64,000 nucleotides of DNA from Cymodocea nodosa (Eukaryota > Streptophyta > Magnoliopsida > Alismatales > Cymodoceaceae): assembly GCA_036874045.1 (NCBI GenBank), contig JAZBRI010000009.1, positions 3,658,001 to 3,722,000 of the forward strand. The letters are read 5' to 3'. Below, one piece after another: positions 11,986 to 22,796 of this stretch (within the stretch, counting starts at the first letter, position 1; each line of letters opens with the position of its first letter). The notes beneath the pieces were generated by a model. It did not search any database. It was given only the letters and a program-made list of their open reading frames with translations, and was not told the DNA's origin. Position numbers and translations under genes: made by a program.

Positions 11986-13789
11986 ATGGCGGCCTCCGGG
12001 AACCCCCCCCCTCAGCACCTGCCCTCTTCGCCGTCCGGCGAGGAAGACTCCACCGAAGAGGAAACCTCGGAGTCGTCCGAGCCCGAATCTTCTTCGGAAT
12101 CGGAGGGTCCGCACTTCCAACTCGTCAGATCCCTCGACAAGCCTCCTGTCTCCTCCTCTTCCTCCTCCACATCCGAAGGAGAAGAAGAAGAAGAGAAAGA
12201 TTCAGAGTCGCCCGATTCTGAGCCATCACTGAAAGAAGATGGTCCACGCCCACCGCCCTCTAAATCCTCCGTCGAGGCCCTTCCGCCTCCACCGCCCCGA
12301 CAATCGGAACTCGCCGCGCCCCATTCTTCTGACGAAGAAGAAGAAGAAGAAGAAGAAGAAGAAGAAGAAGAAGAAGAATCAGAGTCGCCCGATTCTGAGC
12401 CGTCGCTGAAAGACGATGGTCCACGCCCGCCGCCCTCCAAATCCTCCGACGAGGCGCTTCGACCTCCACCGCCCCGACAATCGAAACTCCCCGCGCCCCA
12501 TTCTTCTGACGAAGAAGAATCGGAGTCGTCGGAGTCGGAATCATCGTCGGAACAGGACGGACCAAGTTCCCAAACCTCCAAATCCTCTCTCCCCACTTTG
12601 AACACCGGCCGCTTCTCCTCCTCATCCGACGAAGAAGACCCTGAGACCTCTTCCCCCTCATCCGATGCCCATCTAGCACAAAGGGAACCCCTTCCTCCTT
12701 CGCCCGACACAAGTCAGTCCAAGCCTTGGATCCAGAAGCCTTGGACGAAGGAGGACGAGATTACCCTGTTGCAAAAGCTGCTCGAGTACAAGAGCCAATG
12801 CGGAAAGTTGCCATCATTGCGAGAGGAAGTCGTTGGCTTCCACAAGTCAGTGCAGCATCTCTTCTCCGCGAATATAAGTACAAAACAGCTGATTCACAAA
12901 ATGGTGAATCTGCGCAAGAGGTTCAACCGCTATAACAAGAAGTTGAAGAGTGGGGGGAAGGCCCCGGTCGTGGGACAAGATCACCTTCTCCTTGTGTTAT
13001 TGGGGAAGCTGTGGGAGAAGACAGAGGACGGATTGGGTGAGGAGGTTACAGAGACTAGAAATGCAAAGAGGATGAAGACATCGGAGGAGGAGCTTGAGGA
13101 CGTCACCCCCAATGCTTACAAATTTTTGACGATGTTAGTCGAGCATATGGACCACAAGCTGATAGCTGCAGGGAAACTTCCATGGTTGAAGGACCACTTG
13201 TTGCTTCTAGACACCAAGACTCTGGCCGATCTGGAGATGAAATGCTTCACGTACTTCGTCAACGAGTCGAAGGTGTCCGCAAGCAGGCACGACTTCCACC
13301 TCCGACTGATCGAGGCCATCCAAGAAGAGGATGGGATTATTAGTCAGCCTTCGACCTCCTATTTTCACTCTCGTATGTCATATGCTTGCCTTCTTGTTCA
13401 CTTCCTTTCTGTCTTTCTTACTGCATTGCAATGTTATTGCCATCCATATTTTGTTTTATTGTCAACTAGTTTTGAGTTAAACTTTCAATGGTACTTATAA
13501 TTTTTCATTCATTTACTCAAGGTAATCGGTTGTCCTTTTTTTTGTGTTGGTTTGAGGGTACTAATTTTGTCGAAGCATTTATTTCTTCTTAGATATTTTG
13601 TCATTATTTTATGCGGTGTTCAGTTTTATTTTCTGTTTGATTTGTGAAAGCCAATTTTTTGGGTGTCATCTTTCTACTTTGGGTCTTCGCTTATGTTGTT
13701 TTTATGCAAGTTTTACATTTTCTTACTCTCAGGTGTATATTTTAAAGAGGATTGATATTGCATCCTTTATTCTGCTTGCAGGATTCTGA
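11986..13789 (+). CDS. GeBP/STOREKEEPER-like (DUF573) DNA-binding protein
   Basis: ATG 11986 sits in a strong plant context (gaccATGGCGG). Exon 1 runs 11986-13372 and a GTATGT donor follows. The likely acceptor is TTGCAG at 13776-13781, after which the frame ends at once (TGA 13787-13789), giving 464 residues. If the intron is kept, the frame runs to 13500 with a hydrophobic, intron-like tail. Residues 1 to about 245 are acidic and Ser/Pro-rich with Glu runs and an internal duplication. From about 250 (PWTKEDEITLLQKLLEYKSQ) to about 350 (LLLVLLGKLWEKTEDG) is the GeBP/DUF573 domain, a plant-specific DNA-binding module seen in GL1-enhancer-binding and STOREKEEPER proteins, which act in the nucleus as transcription regulators. 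The C-terminal part (380-455) carries helical segments as in the family. The short second exon is an inference; the exact 3' end is less certain than the domain. Confidence 0.85.
12199..12525 (+). repeat. In-frame tandem duplication and GAA microsatellite in STOREKEEPER-like ORF
   Basis: Two units of about 150-175 bp (starting near 12199 and 12374) encode nearly the same segment, SESPDSEPSLK..DGPRPPPSKSS through PAPHSSDEEE. The first unit ends in a GAA repeat coding about 15 Glu (near residues 116-131); the second ends in only three. The duplication keeps frame and lengthens the acidic region. Confidence 0.9.
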
Positions 13790-14993
13790 AAATGAAAGGA
13801 TACCCATTTGACAAGCTTAAATATTTAGGGGGGATGGACTTGATGGGTTTCTGGATGACCTGAGTTTACCATATGCGTCTCATTTGTCGAAGTAAACTTC
13901 ATTTTGTCGAGGTAAACTTTATTTTTGTTGAGATAGAAACCTTGTCTTGTATACCTTACAAATGTAAACGCGGTTATGTGTGGAGTAAACTTGAAGTGTG
14001 GAGATGCTTCATTTTGGTGGAGGAGGTCTCCCATGTTAGTTATGAAGTAAAATTTATGAATGCAAATGGAATACCATTTTTTGAATCGCGCTTTATATAT
14101 CTTAGTTGATTATTTGCAGTCAAGTGTTGTCATGCAGACTTGTAGAATCAATCGGCAAGTGTGCCTATTTGCAGTTGAGAAGGATCATCAAAGAGAAAGA
14201 ATAGCTTACAGTTAAATGCTTCTCATGGCATACTGATTCAATAACCATTAGCAAAAAATAAATTGTAGCTGTTATACATTTACCTCTAAACCACTAATCC
14301 CTGTATATCTATATCACCATTAACCATGTATTCAATAAAGACAATTATCACACTTTCATTTTGCTTTGTTCTCATTCTTTAGTTGAGGTTCCTTATGCAG
14401 ATGGGTGACCAGGACGAGTAGGATGGTCACCTTGGCCAAGTTGCATGCGCTGCTATGACGACTCAAGGGTGATGGCATAGGAGTTGGTTCGACGCGGTCG
14501 ATTACCCGCTCCACATCAGCTATGGTTAAATTTCAACCTAAATTATGGTGTTGTGAACTCACCTGATCTCCAATAGAAAACTGGCATAGCCTTCCATTTC
14601 ATATTTATTCCACCTCAAAACTTTGTCTGGCAATGTAGGTTAAGGAGATTTTTGAATGATATATTAGTAAATAGTGGGTACTACTGTCATTTCACTTCTT
14701 ATTAACAGCTACTAATATGTTTACTCATCATTAATATTAGCCAACTAAAAGATAAAGAAAATGAGATTTTCTTTTTTTAGCTAGAGATATGTAAGAAAAT
14801 ACAAAATTTTGAAAAGTATGCAAAATATAAAGAGTATTTACGAAGGGGAAAACCCAAAAATTTAGTTCTACTTCCCCGTAAATGAATGAATGAATGGGAT
14901 GGCAAAAGAAAAAGCTCAGGACAATCTCCCTCAAAAGCCTTTTGAAAGTGTTCGATCCACACGGCTTGAAAAATCAACGCCGTCTCCACTCAA
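13790..14993. other. Intergenic: STOREKEEPER 3' flank and PPR 5' flank
   Basis: No gene is recognised. The segment is entirely part of the duplicated block. A 46 bp tandem repeat (first unit from about 14964) lies at its right end and continues into the PPR coding start. Confidence 0.6.
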
Positions 14994-16700
14994 ATGTTCG
15001 CGCCACCAGCCTTGAGAAACCAACGCCGTTTCCACTCCACCGCCGCTGCCACCAGTCTGATCTCCTTCCATTCCAGTCTCCTCGATTCCATTACCACTCC
15101 ATCCCAGCTTCACCAAGCTCACGCTCATATCATCACCACCGGTGCCCACCCTGATCCGGTTCTTAGCGCCAAGCTCCTCCACTCTTGCTCTCGCCTCTCC
15201 CTCCCTCTCCTCGCCCACCACCTGTTCGACAGAATACTCCACCCGAACGTCTTCCACTACAATGCCATCCTCGGTCTCCACTCCCACAAGGGGCAGTTCC
15301 GACAGGCACTCCGGTTCTACAACAAGATGCAGTCCTCTGGTGTTGCTCCAATCGGATCTTCCTTCCCTTGCGTTCTCAAGGCCTGTGGCGGGTGTGGGGA
15401 GGTTGGGGTGGAGATGGGTAAGGCCGTTCACGGGCAGATTCTGAGGCTTGGGTTTGTGGGGGACTTGTTCGTGTTGAATGGGGTGGTGGATATGTATGCG
15501 AGATGTGGGGCGTTGAGGCTGGCAAGATTGGTTTTTGATGGATTGATGGTTAGAAATGTGGTGTCTTGGACTGCCATGATTTCCGGGTATGTTCATAATG
15601 GGTTCCCTGTGGAGGCCATGAAGGTTTTTAGGAGAATGAGGGAGGCTGATGGTGCTGTTTTGCCGGATTTTGTCACACTCGTTAGTGTTTTGAAAGGGTA
15701 CATGGATGTTGGGGAGTTGAACCAGGGTAAGTCTGTTCATGGGTATGTGATCAAAGCTGGTTTGGAGTCAGAGATGGATTTAAGGATTACCCTGATGGCA
15801 TTGTACGCCAAGTGTGGACAAATTGATACGGCAAAGGCTCTGTTCGAAGGATTACCTTGCCGGCCTGTGATGCTCTGGAATGTGATGATATCAGGGTATG
15901 CTAAAAATGGTTGTGCCAATGAGGCGGTAGAGTTGTTTCGGGAAATGGTAGCTAGTGGAGTAAGGCCAGATTCGATTAGTTTGCGGTGCGCAATCTTGGC
16001 ATGCTCGCAAATAGGTTCATTGGAAATGGCAAGATGGGTGGAACAACTTACTGCCTCCAGTGAATTCAAAGATGATGCCTTCGTTAATACAACCCTTATT
16101 GATATGTTTGCAAAGTGTGGGAGTATGGATTCTGCACGGAGGGTGTTCCGGTGTATGCCTAAGAAAGATACCGTGGCTTGGAGTGCAATAATTGTTGGGT
16201 ATGGTCTGAATGGGTGCGGGCGTGAAGCAATTGATCTGTTTGAGGAGATGAAACAAGCTGGGGTTAGGCCAAATGATGTTACCTTCCTTGGGGTTTTGTT
16301 GGCATGCAGCCATACAGGTCTTGTGGAAGAGGGCTGGGGTTATTTTCGGTGCATGAGAAAACATGGGATCAATCCTCGTCATCGACATTATGCATGCATG
16401 GTTGACCTTCTTGCTCGTGCTGGATTGGTGGGGGATGCTTATGAATTTATCAGGACAATGCCACTTGAGCCAACCGTCTCTATATGGGGTTCACTGCTGA
16501 GTGCATGCAAGATTCATGGTAACGTGGAACTTGGTGCTTATGCTGCAAAACGAATTTTCACACTAGATCCTTCAAATGCTGGGCATTACGTGCAGCTTTC
16601 AAATATCTATGCTGCCGCAGGCTTGTGGGATGATGCTGCCAAGATCCGAGCTTTGATGAAAAAGAAAGGTGTGACAAAATCAATTGGAAGCAGCTTTTAA
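14994..16700 (+). CDS. PLS-class pentatricopeptide-repeat protein, E domain truncated
   Basis: The frame is intronless, 568 residues, as usual for PPR genes. The N-terminus (MFAPPALRNQRRFHSTAAATS) is Arg/Ser/Ala-rich and suits a mitochondrial presequence. PPR, long and short repeats run from about residue 60 to 480, with hallmarks such as VVSWTAMISGYVHNG, VDMYARCGALRLARLVFDG, VMLWNVMISGYAKNG, TVAWSAIIVGYGLNG and TFLGVLLACSHTGLVEEG. The E domain follows (SIWGSLLSACKIHGN... through DPSNAGHYVQLSNIYAA) and ends abruptly at GSSF-stop. DYW-type PPR proteins bind organelle RNA and edit C to U; here the frame stops before the E+/DYW deaminase, whose remains lie just downstream. The protein might still bind RNA and act with a separate DYW partner, or the gene may be dying. 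The first Met follows a 46 bp repeat that shifts frame, so the true start may have changed. Confidence 0.88.
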   Translation: MFAPPALRNQRRFHSTAAATSLISFHSSLLDSITTPSQLHQAHAHIITTGAHPDPVLSAKLLHSCSRLSLPLLAHHLFDRILHPNVFHYNAILGLHSHKGQFRQALRFYNKMQSSGVAPIGSSFPCVLKACGGCGEVGVEMGKAVHGQILRLGFVGDLFVLNGVVDMYARCGALRLARLVFDGLMVRNVVSWTAMISGYVHNGFPVEAMKVFRRMREADGAVLPDFVTLVSVLKGYMDVGELNQGKSVHGYVIKAGLESEMDLRITLMALYAKCGQIDTAKALFEGLPCRPVMLWNVMISGYAKNGCANEAVELFREMVASGVRPDSISLRCAILACSQIGSLEMARWVEQLTASSEFKDDAFVNTTLIDMFAKCGSMDSARRVFRCMPKKDTVAWSAIIVGYGLNGCGREAIDLFEEMKQAGVRPNDVTFLGVLLACSHTGLVEEGWGYFRCMRKHGINPRHRHYACMVDLLARAGLVGDAYEFIRTMPLEPTVSIWGSLLSACKIHGNVELGAYAAKRIFTLDPSNAGHYVQLSNIYAAAGLWDDAAKIRALMKKKGVTKSIGSSF

Positions 16701-17060
16701 TTGAAACCGATGGGAAAGTTCAAGCCTTTCGTGCTCTAATGAAAGGCCCCACCTCAAGTCGGAAGAGATTTTTGCTGTGATGAATGACTTGAAAATTAAG
16801 CTGGAATGGATTGGATGCAAAGGCTTTGGTTTCCATGATCTTGAAAGTGAAGTGGACATGTCAACTTGTGATCACAGTGAAAGATTTGCGATTGCATTTG
16901 GGCTTATCGGCACCGTTCCAGGAACTAACCTTAGGGTTACAAATGTGATTTGGCCACAAAGCTCATATCAAAGATTGTTCAAACAGAGATTTTTATTAGG
17001 GATGCAAACTGTATTCATCACTTTATGGATGGATCTTGTTCGTGTGGAGACCATTGGTGA
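16701..17060 (+). pseudogene. Frame-shifted E+/DYW remnant of the PPR gene
   Basis: Continuation of the PPR gene in other frames. From about 16703 one frame reads LIETDGKVQAFRALMKG; from about 16750 another reads KSEEIFAVMNDLKIKLEWIGC and goes on to HSERFAIAFGLIGTVPGTNLRVT, the part of DYW with the zinc-binding His and catalytic Glu. A third frame then reads LATKLISKIV, RDANCIHHFMDGSCSCGDHW and TGA at 17058-17060. Compared with the family, the segment with the first zinc-binding Cys (usually NLRVCGDCH) is missing at about 16946-16952. At least two indels upstream plus this deletion inactivate the deaminase. Confidence 0.85.
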
Positions 17061-18256
17061 ACAAACTCAATTGAGCACCAAAGTGAGTAATCTGGATAAG
17101 TGACCATCACTTTGTGTGGTTCTCACCAAAATCCAACAATTCTCCAATAAGCATGCCATTGGGCCGAGGAGATTTCTTGTTGAATTGAATGAGTAGGTCG
17201 TGCAGGTCAGTTTCAAGTATTTTTACAGAGATCATGCATTCCTCAGCCTTATTGCTCTGCACTTGGTCGTTTCTGTAATCAAACAGCACTGGAGTTCTCA
17301 AATTCAAGCTCTCTTCATTCAAGTGGATGGTTGGTTTTCAGTTAAGATTAATTTTTATTTCTTTTTTCGATATAGAACGTGGTTATTCCACCAGCATACC
17401 TTATGCACATTGTACTTATGGAAAGGCATGTAATACAAGTGAAATCTCAAATTCTGTAAGGCTTATCTCTTGCAGAATGCTTGCGCACTTGAAGCCTGAA
17501 TATTATTGAAAGTTAGTCTCAAAGATTAAGAAATGCATCTACAGTTCTATGTCATGCATTAAACACGTTCTGCTGTCGATACCATGATCAAGGAATATGC
17601 TAACAATTGATTGTTCCTCCAACATAAATGTACTTCTAGATGCAGCAGTGCAAATGTCAGAAAGGAAAATTAGCAGCTTATGTATGTATATGATGTCCAA
17701 GCTCCAGAGGAACGTGTAAAGCGTAGAAATTAAAACACACATCAAGATCAGATGTCTCAATGCACGTCATTCTCTATCTTGTACTTGTACTTTAGAGCAA
17801 GTTTTTTTTAAGCATGAAACCTGCTGCTAATGAAGCCAGCTTGAAGTTTTTCGACGTGTAACAATAACGAAGATGTGACTGACCCAAAGGCATTTCACAA
17901 GGAATTAAAAGATTTGTGGTTAATACAGTATGATATATTCGTTTTCCTACAATTAATTATTCTCTTATTTTATGTTTAATTCTATGCATACAAGGACTGT
18001 AATTGATTGATGGTATATATGTGCATGACATTTCAATTATGGAGGCTGGAATTATTGATGAAACACACAAGGAGATAAAGAATTGTCTTCATCATATATA
18101 TGTATTGAGACAAACACAACACTTGCCTTTTATTTATTAACTAGCTAGGTGGACATACAAGAATAAAGCGTACATGGATGCATATTATTTATTTATCTTC
18201 GAAGGCCTCATGCATCTTATCAGCGGCGGCAGTAGTTATTGTTATTATTATTATTA
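17061..18256. other. Intergenic region between convergent PPR and germin-like genes
   Basis: No coding signal, repeat or RNA gene is recognised. It should hold the 3'UTRs of the two convergent genes. Confidence 0.6.
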
Positions 18257-19095
18257 TCAGTTGTTGGGCATCCAGAAGCGGGACCGGAGGTAATCCACCA
18301 CCTTGCCGTCCAACTGGAAAGCCTTGGCCAGCACGTTCTTGTCGATGCGAGGATTGGAGCCGAAGACGGCGTTGGCGACGGTGATGACACCTGGGTTCTG
18401 GCTGCTGAGCCCGGCGATGGCGACGGCCTTGGTGTTGCCGATGTTGAACTGGAAGTGGATCAGGCCGACGGGGAAGACGAAGACGTCGCCCTTTTTGAGG
18501 ACCCTGGAGATGAGGCGGTTGTTGGGGTTGGAGGTGACGAAGCCGACGCCGAGCTTTCCCTCCAGCACGGTCAACATCTCGGTTGCACGGGGGTGGGTGT
18601 GGGGAGGATTGAGACCATACGGCTCGTAGTCGATGCGGACCATGGATATGCCCAGCGTGTTCAGGCCCGGGAGCTGGTTCACGTTCACCGGCGTCACGTT
18701 GAACCCAAGGCGGTTGTCGGTGTCTCCCGGTCGGTCGAGGCCGGAGAAGAAGAAGTCCTTGTCCGTGACGTCCGATGGATTCTTGCACACAAATCCGTTC
18801 ACCAGCACTGCATGCATGTTAATCAATTAGTTTAGGCATCCACAGTACTACACGTATATATGTATATACTCATCAATTGAAACTTACACATATTACCTAC
18901 AATTGAAACTTATACATATTACCTAGTAGGCAGTAGCTAGCTAGTGCATGTATAATAAGATAATTAATCACCTTTCGACGTATCATCGGCGACGCAGAAG
19001 TCCTGGAGCGGACTTGGGTCGGAAGCCGCCGCATTTGTTAACGCAACCGAAGCAAACGCGAGGAGGAGGAGATGAAACTTGGACAAGCCGGCCAT
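18257..19095 (-). CDS. Germin-like protein (cupin)
   Basis: Two exons on the minus strand: 19095-18972 and 18807-18257, joined across a 164 bp GT-AG intron, giving 224 residues, the normal germin length. The N-terminal 24 residues ([20 protein letters not shown]...) are a signal peptide. DFCVADD follows, with the conserved N-terminal Cys; its partner is in NGFVCKNP. The cupin metal site is complete: [10 protein letters not shown] gives two His and the Glu, and [11 protein letters not shown] the third His. The C-terminus PNPRID...[17 protein letters not shown] ending is normal. Germin-like proteins are secreted, oligomeric, Mn-binding glycoproteins of the cell wall, some with superoxide dismutase or oxalate oxidase activity; which applies here cannot be told. 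No lesion is seen. Confidence 0.92.
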
Positions 19096-19202
19096 GCTCG
19101 ATCAGTCACGTAAATCTCCGGAGCTTCGATCGATGTTGCTTCCTCGACGCGACTCTTCTTCTTCGCAGACGAGTTGTTGGAGGGAAGGAGGGGTTGAGCT
19201 TG

Positions 19203-19213
19203 CGTATTTGTAG
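19203..19213 (-). promoter_or_regulatory. Candidate TATA box of the germin-like gene
   Basis: The minus strand reads CTACAAATACG about 110 bp before the ATG, a reasonable TATA-like position in a plant promoter. This is by position and composition only. Confidence 0.3.
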
Positions 19214-19230
19214 AGGTCAGGATGAGGAAC

Positions 19231-22150
19231 GTCTAGAAGCAAATTTGATTGAACAGATCAACATATCGCCCCACCACATACATGGATTTGATCAAGTCCC
19301 CATATCCATATGTTTGAAAAATATAAATTTCACGCACGCCAAATTGGTCCTTTTCTTATCTTAAGACTATATATAGTCAAGGTCGTAGAATTCAAGCTTC
19401 CTTTTCTCCTCATCTTTATATATTATTATTTATCCACTTCATGTAATTATGAGCTGGTAAAGGTAAGAATGTTTAGTATATAATAAGTTACATCGGAGAA
19501 ATAATCAATAATGTTTTCGGATGATAAAATGTATGATTTAATTTTCTACTTCTAACTTAATGATTCTTTTCTTTTTTTTACTCCCTTTATGTTCACGATT
19601 AAGGAATGTATGAGCTTTTCTTTTTTGAAATTTTCCCATTTGTGCTTATGATTTATGCTTTATATTATCAACAAGTCGTGAAGCATCACATAATTACCAA
19701 AACTACCACGTAAGTACAAATGGAGAAAAGTCACTAAGCCATGTCATTGTTGTAGTAAGTCATTGTTAACACCACCAACTCACATTTCAAGGCTTATTTA
19801 CGTAAACCAACCTGACCTTGTCACTAATTTTCACCTTTGTATTTGTAAACTTAGAAATATAATATAGTTGGTAGGAGAGGAGGACAGAGGTTCGTTTCTT
19901 TACCACTTTTAACTTTGTTATAACTTAGGTCAAAAAGAGTAGAAGAAGGAAATTCTCGTTAGGTGATGTTTGTGTATTTAGAATTAAACGAAAATAAATT
20001 TGAATGCTGTTTAATTTCAGAACAAGAGAAATTTATGTACTTGAAATTTTAATTTTAGAAAAAAATAAAATTTAATATTATAATATAACACATGAGAGTG
20101 TGAATTCTCATCTAAAAAGGTGTAAAATTCATTTCTATCTTGAGAAATTTTAAAGGTGGACAAAATGAAGATCAAGAGTAGGACTTCCAAGATTTCAAAG
20201 GAGGTGTCTCCAAAATCTTGAAAATTTTTTTCTTTTATACTTGGGAAAGTTTTTTAACTTTCCCAAGTTTCTAGATTGGTACAAATAGTTAAAAACTTTT
20301 TCAAACTTTCATTTCTTTCCTTTCTAGAATTTATTGACAAACACAAACCCCCACCTTAAGTGTTTATATGAAGAAATTCCAAAAGTCTAAAGGAAAGTTA
20401 AAATCAATAAAAATTTACTTGAAAGATTCAACAAAGATATTACAACAAGAGCAAGTGATATTTTTCTACCAACCTCTTTTAAATAAGTTTTCTTTAAATA
20501 TAATTTTGTCCTATAAAGCTACTCAAAAAAAAATTTTAAATTTAAGAAGGATAATAGCTTTCCATGTGAAATCAAGATGTTTGTATTTAAGTCCATTCTC
20601 ACTAAAAAGAAATTAACAAGATTTTGATGAATATACAAATGGACTTCCAAGAGACAATGGCATTGCCTCTCTCTAGAGAGATTTACAAAGTATATGATGC
20701 TCTAGTGAAATAAGTAAGACTCACTAAAGTTAATAGAGACGAGACGAAGAAAAAAGATCTTAGAGAGAGAATTTAATATTCCCCTAAATGTTACAAAATT
20801 CAAAAAAAAGAAAAAAGAAAAATGTTTGCCTCGATCTCTTGTCATTTTCTTTAAGCGTATTTGTTTGGGTTTTTTGATTGTTCAACTCTTAATCAGAGAG
20901 AAGTAGAAAACTTCTAACTCTTAATTGGAAAATTCTTTTCTTTCCGTCCAATTCCGTGTGCACAAACCTCTTTTAAATTTCAAAATGTTCCTTGTTGATG
21001 TAAAAAAGAAAGGGAAAGAAGAAAAGAGGAAAAGAAGAAGGAAATAAAGAGAAAGAAGATAATAATAATAATAATGTGTAGTTTTAAATTTTTATTATTT
21101 TTTAATAATATTCAAATACATAAATAAGCTTAAAACAAAATCAACATATGAGGTGAAATAATACTAATATACATATATCTCGTTAATATGGATATTATAT
21201 ACTTCAATAATAATAATATTTTATTAAAACATTTATACGCAACTTTTTGCAAGGAAAAATATTTTAAATTTTTTAAAAATATGTATATTTTTAATTAAAT
21301 AAATTTATAAAATCTAATCTAGAGAGGTGTGAAATTCATTTCCATCTTAAAAAGTTCTTGTATATCTCTCAATTAATGATAAATGATATATGAACATTTA
21401 ATAATATAATTACATGATATATCGATTGATTAATGTAATAAATTTATTTATTAATTACTTAAATTATTTAAGTAATTAATTAAAGATAATTATATTACAT
21501 TATTATGATATATAAATATAAAATTCTAATTTTATATTATGTATAAATATCTGAATTTTAATTTTCATCTAATTCCTAAACATACACAAATACCTATATT
21601 TTAAATTCTATTTCTATCTAATTTTATAAAATTTTAATTTGGTCAAAATTTTAATTCTATAGAAATCTAATTCTGCATGCATAAACAGATCCAAAGGTAA
21701 ATTAGAAAGAACATACATATATATATATATATGTTATGTGAAGTAAATAACCCCTAAATATGGATTTAATAAAAAATCTCTTAATATATAACTGGCAAAA
21801 ATATGAATCATATGGCAGATAATATATTGATCCCATCATTGCTGTTTGGCGTTCCGCACAATTTCCTGAGAAAGACTTACTTGGATGGATGGATTACATA
21901 TATCCAATAAATTATGTATGACATCATTAATTAACTAATTAATTTATTTGACTCTATCAATTCGAAGAGAAGGCAAAGATATTAACGTACGCACACGCAA
22001 GAAAAACTAATCACCATCATTAATGATTTCAAAAGTTGTGGGTGTAAATTAAGGTGACAGCGCACCGCTTACGTTAACGAATATTACCACACATCATGTA
22101 CACACAAATGACTTCATGTTCCAGGAAACGCCCTCCAGTCTTCGAAATAA
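19231..22150 (+). repeat. Germin upstream region, duplicated; copy 1
   Basis: The segment beginning 'ctagaagcaaatttgattg' is repeated at 27940-29500 in the same orientation with scattered substitutions. Copy 1 contains an extra about 1.2 kb (20119-21348) absent from copy 2. No coding region is recognised; the content is AT-rich. Confidence 0.8.
20119..21348 (+). repeat. About 1.2 kb segment flanked by 24 bp direct repeats, with dispersed-repeat copy 2
   Basis: The segment is bounded by imperfect direct repeats of the form aggtgtRaaattcattt at 20119-20142 and 21325-21348. Copy 2 of the surrounding region has a single version near 28985. It contains the dispersed repeat (20368-21312) related to 10960-11690. 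It may be an insertion with a long target duplication, or copy 2 may have lost it by recombination between the short repeats. Confidence 0.6.
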
Positions 22151-22540
22151 TCCAAGAACAAGGGAATCCGAGAGCAATTGCATCTGATCACTATTGAAGA
22201 AATAAACGAGGAAGAAGCCTGAAAGCAACCACGTCAGAACACCTTCCACTCAATCAGATCATTGATTACTTTTTCAAGACTTTCTCACATCAACGAAATT
22301 TACATTGAGAAAAGAGATTACGAAACACACGACCATTTACCTCCCAGTCATTAATATTAATTTCCCACGTTTAGGCCTTACCACGCTAAACAGTATTACA
22401 TTGTTTATCAATTTCAAGGAAACATCGACCCTTTTGATCACCCAGCTGAAAGCCTCTCGTCGATCGTTGTGGATCAATGGCCCCAACATTGAATAACGTT
22501 ATACAAAGATCAATGCGGCAAAAGGAAGAGTTTGGACTCG

Positions 22541-22796
22541 TGGAGAATGAGAAATAGAATTAAAAGGTAAATCACAAACAAATTATACGAATTTACGTGA
22601 TTTCCTAATTAGGTACATCTACGGATAGAAGCTTGGGTGATTGATTCTTCGCTAGGTGATCAACAAATGAGATACAAGATTTATACTCATCTATGCATAC
22701 ATTGGGAGCCTATTTATAACTTTAAGCATCTCATGTGGTCAAAAGACTAAAATACCTCTACATATATAACTAATTAATTCAAGACACATATTAACA
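22541..22796 (-). mobile_element. 3' LTR of a Ty1/copia element
   Basis: On the minus strand, the purine run GACAAGGTGGAGAT (polypurine tract) is followed at 22796 by TGTTAATATGTG, the expected start of an LTR. A TATA box, TAAATAGGC, lies near 22708-22717. The other end is tentatively placed at ...TTCTCCA (22541). The right boundary is good; the left is uncertain. Confidence 0.6.

Larger units (their letters stand above)
13514..17009 (+). repeat. Segmental duplication, copy 1 (STOREKEEPER 3' part through PPR tail)
   Basis: 13514-14890 and 16551-17009 are collinear and nearly identical with 30597-32388. The stretch 14891-16550 has no counterpart there. The block includes the STOREKEEPER intron, its last exon and 3' flank, and the degraded DYW tail of the PPR gene. 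Confidence 0.9.

Noticed and set aside
12012..12710. Long minus-strand frames opposite the STOREKEEPER-like gene
   Set aside because: They are Ser- and Leu-rich mirror images of the Glu/Ser codon repeats, with no motif.
14931..15740. Minus-strand frame opposite the PPR gene
   Set aside because: Shadow of the real plus-strand PPR frame; no family resemblance.
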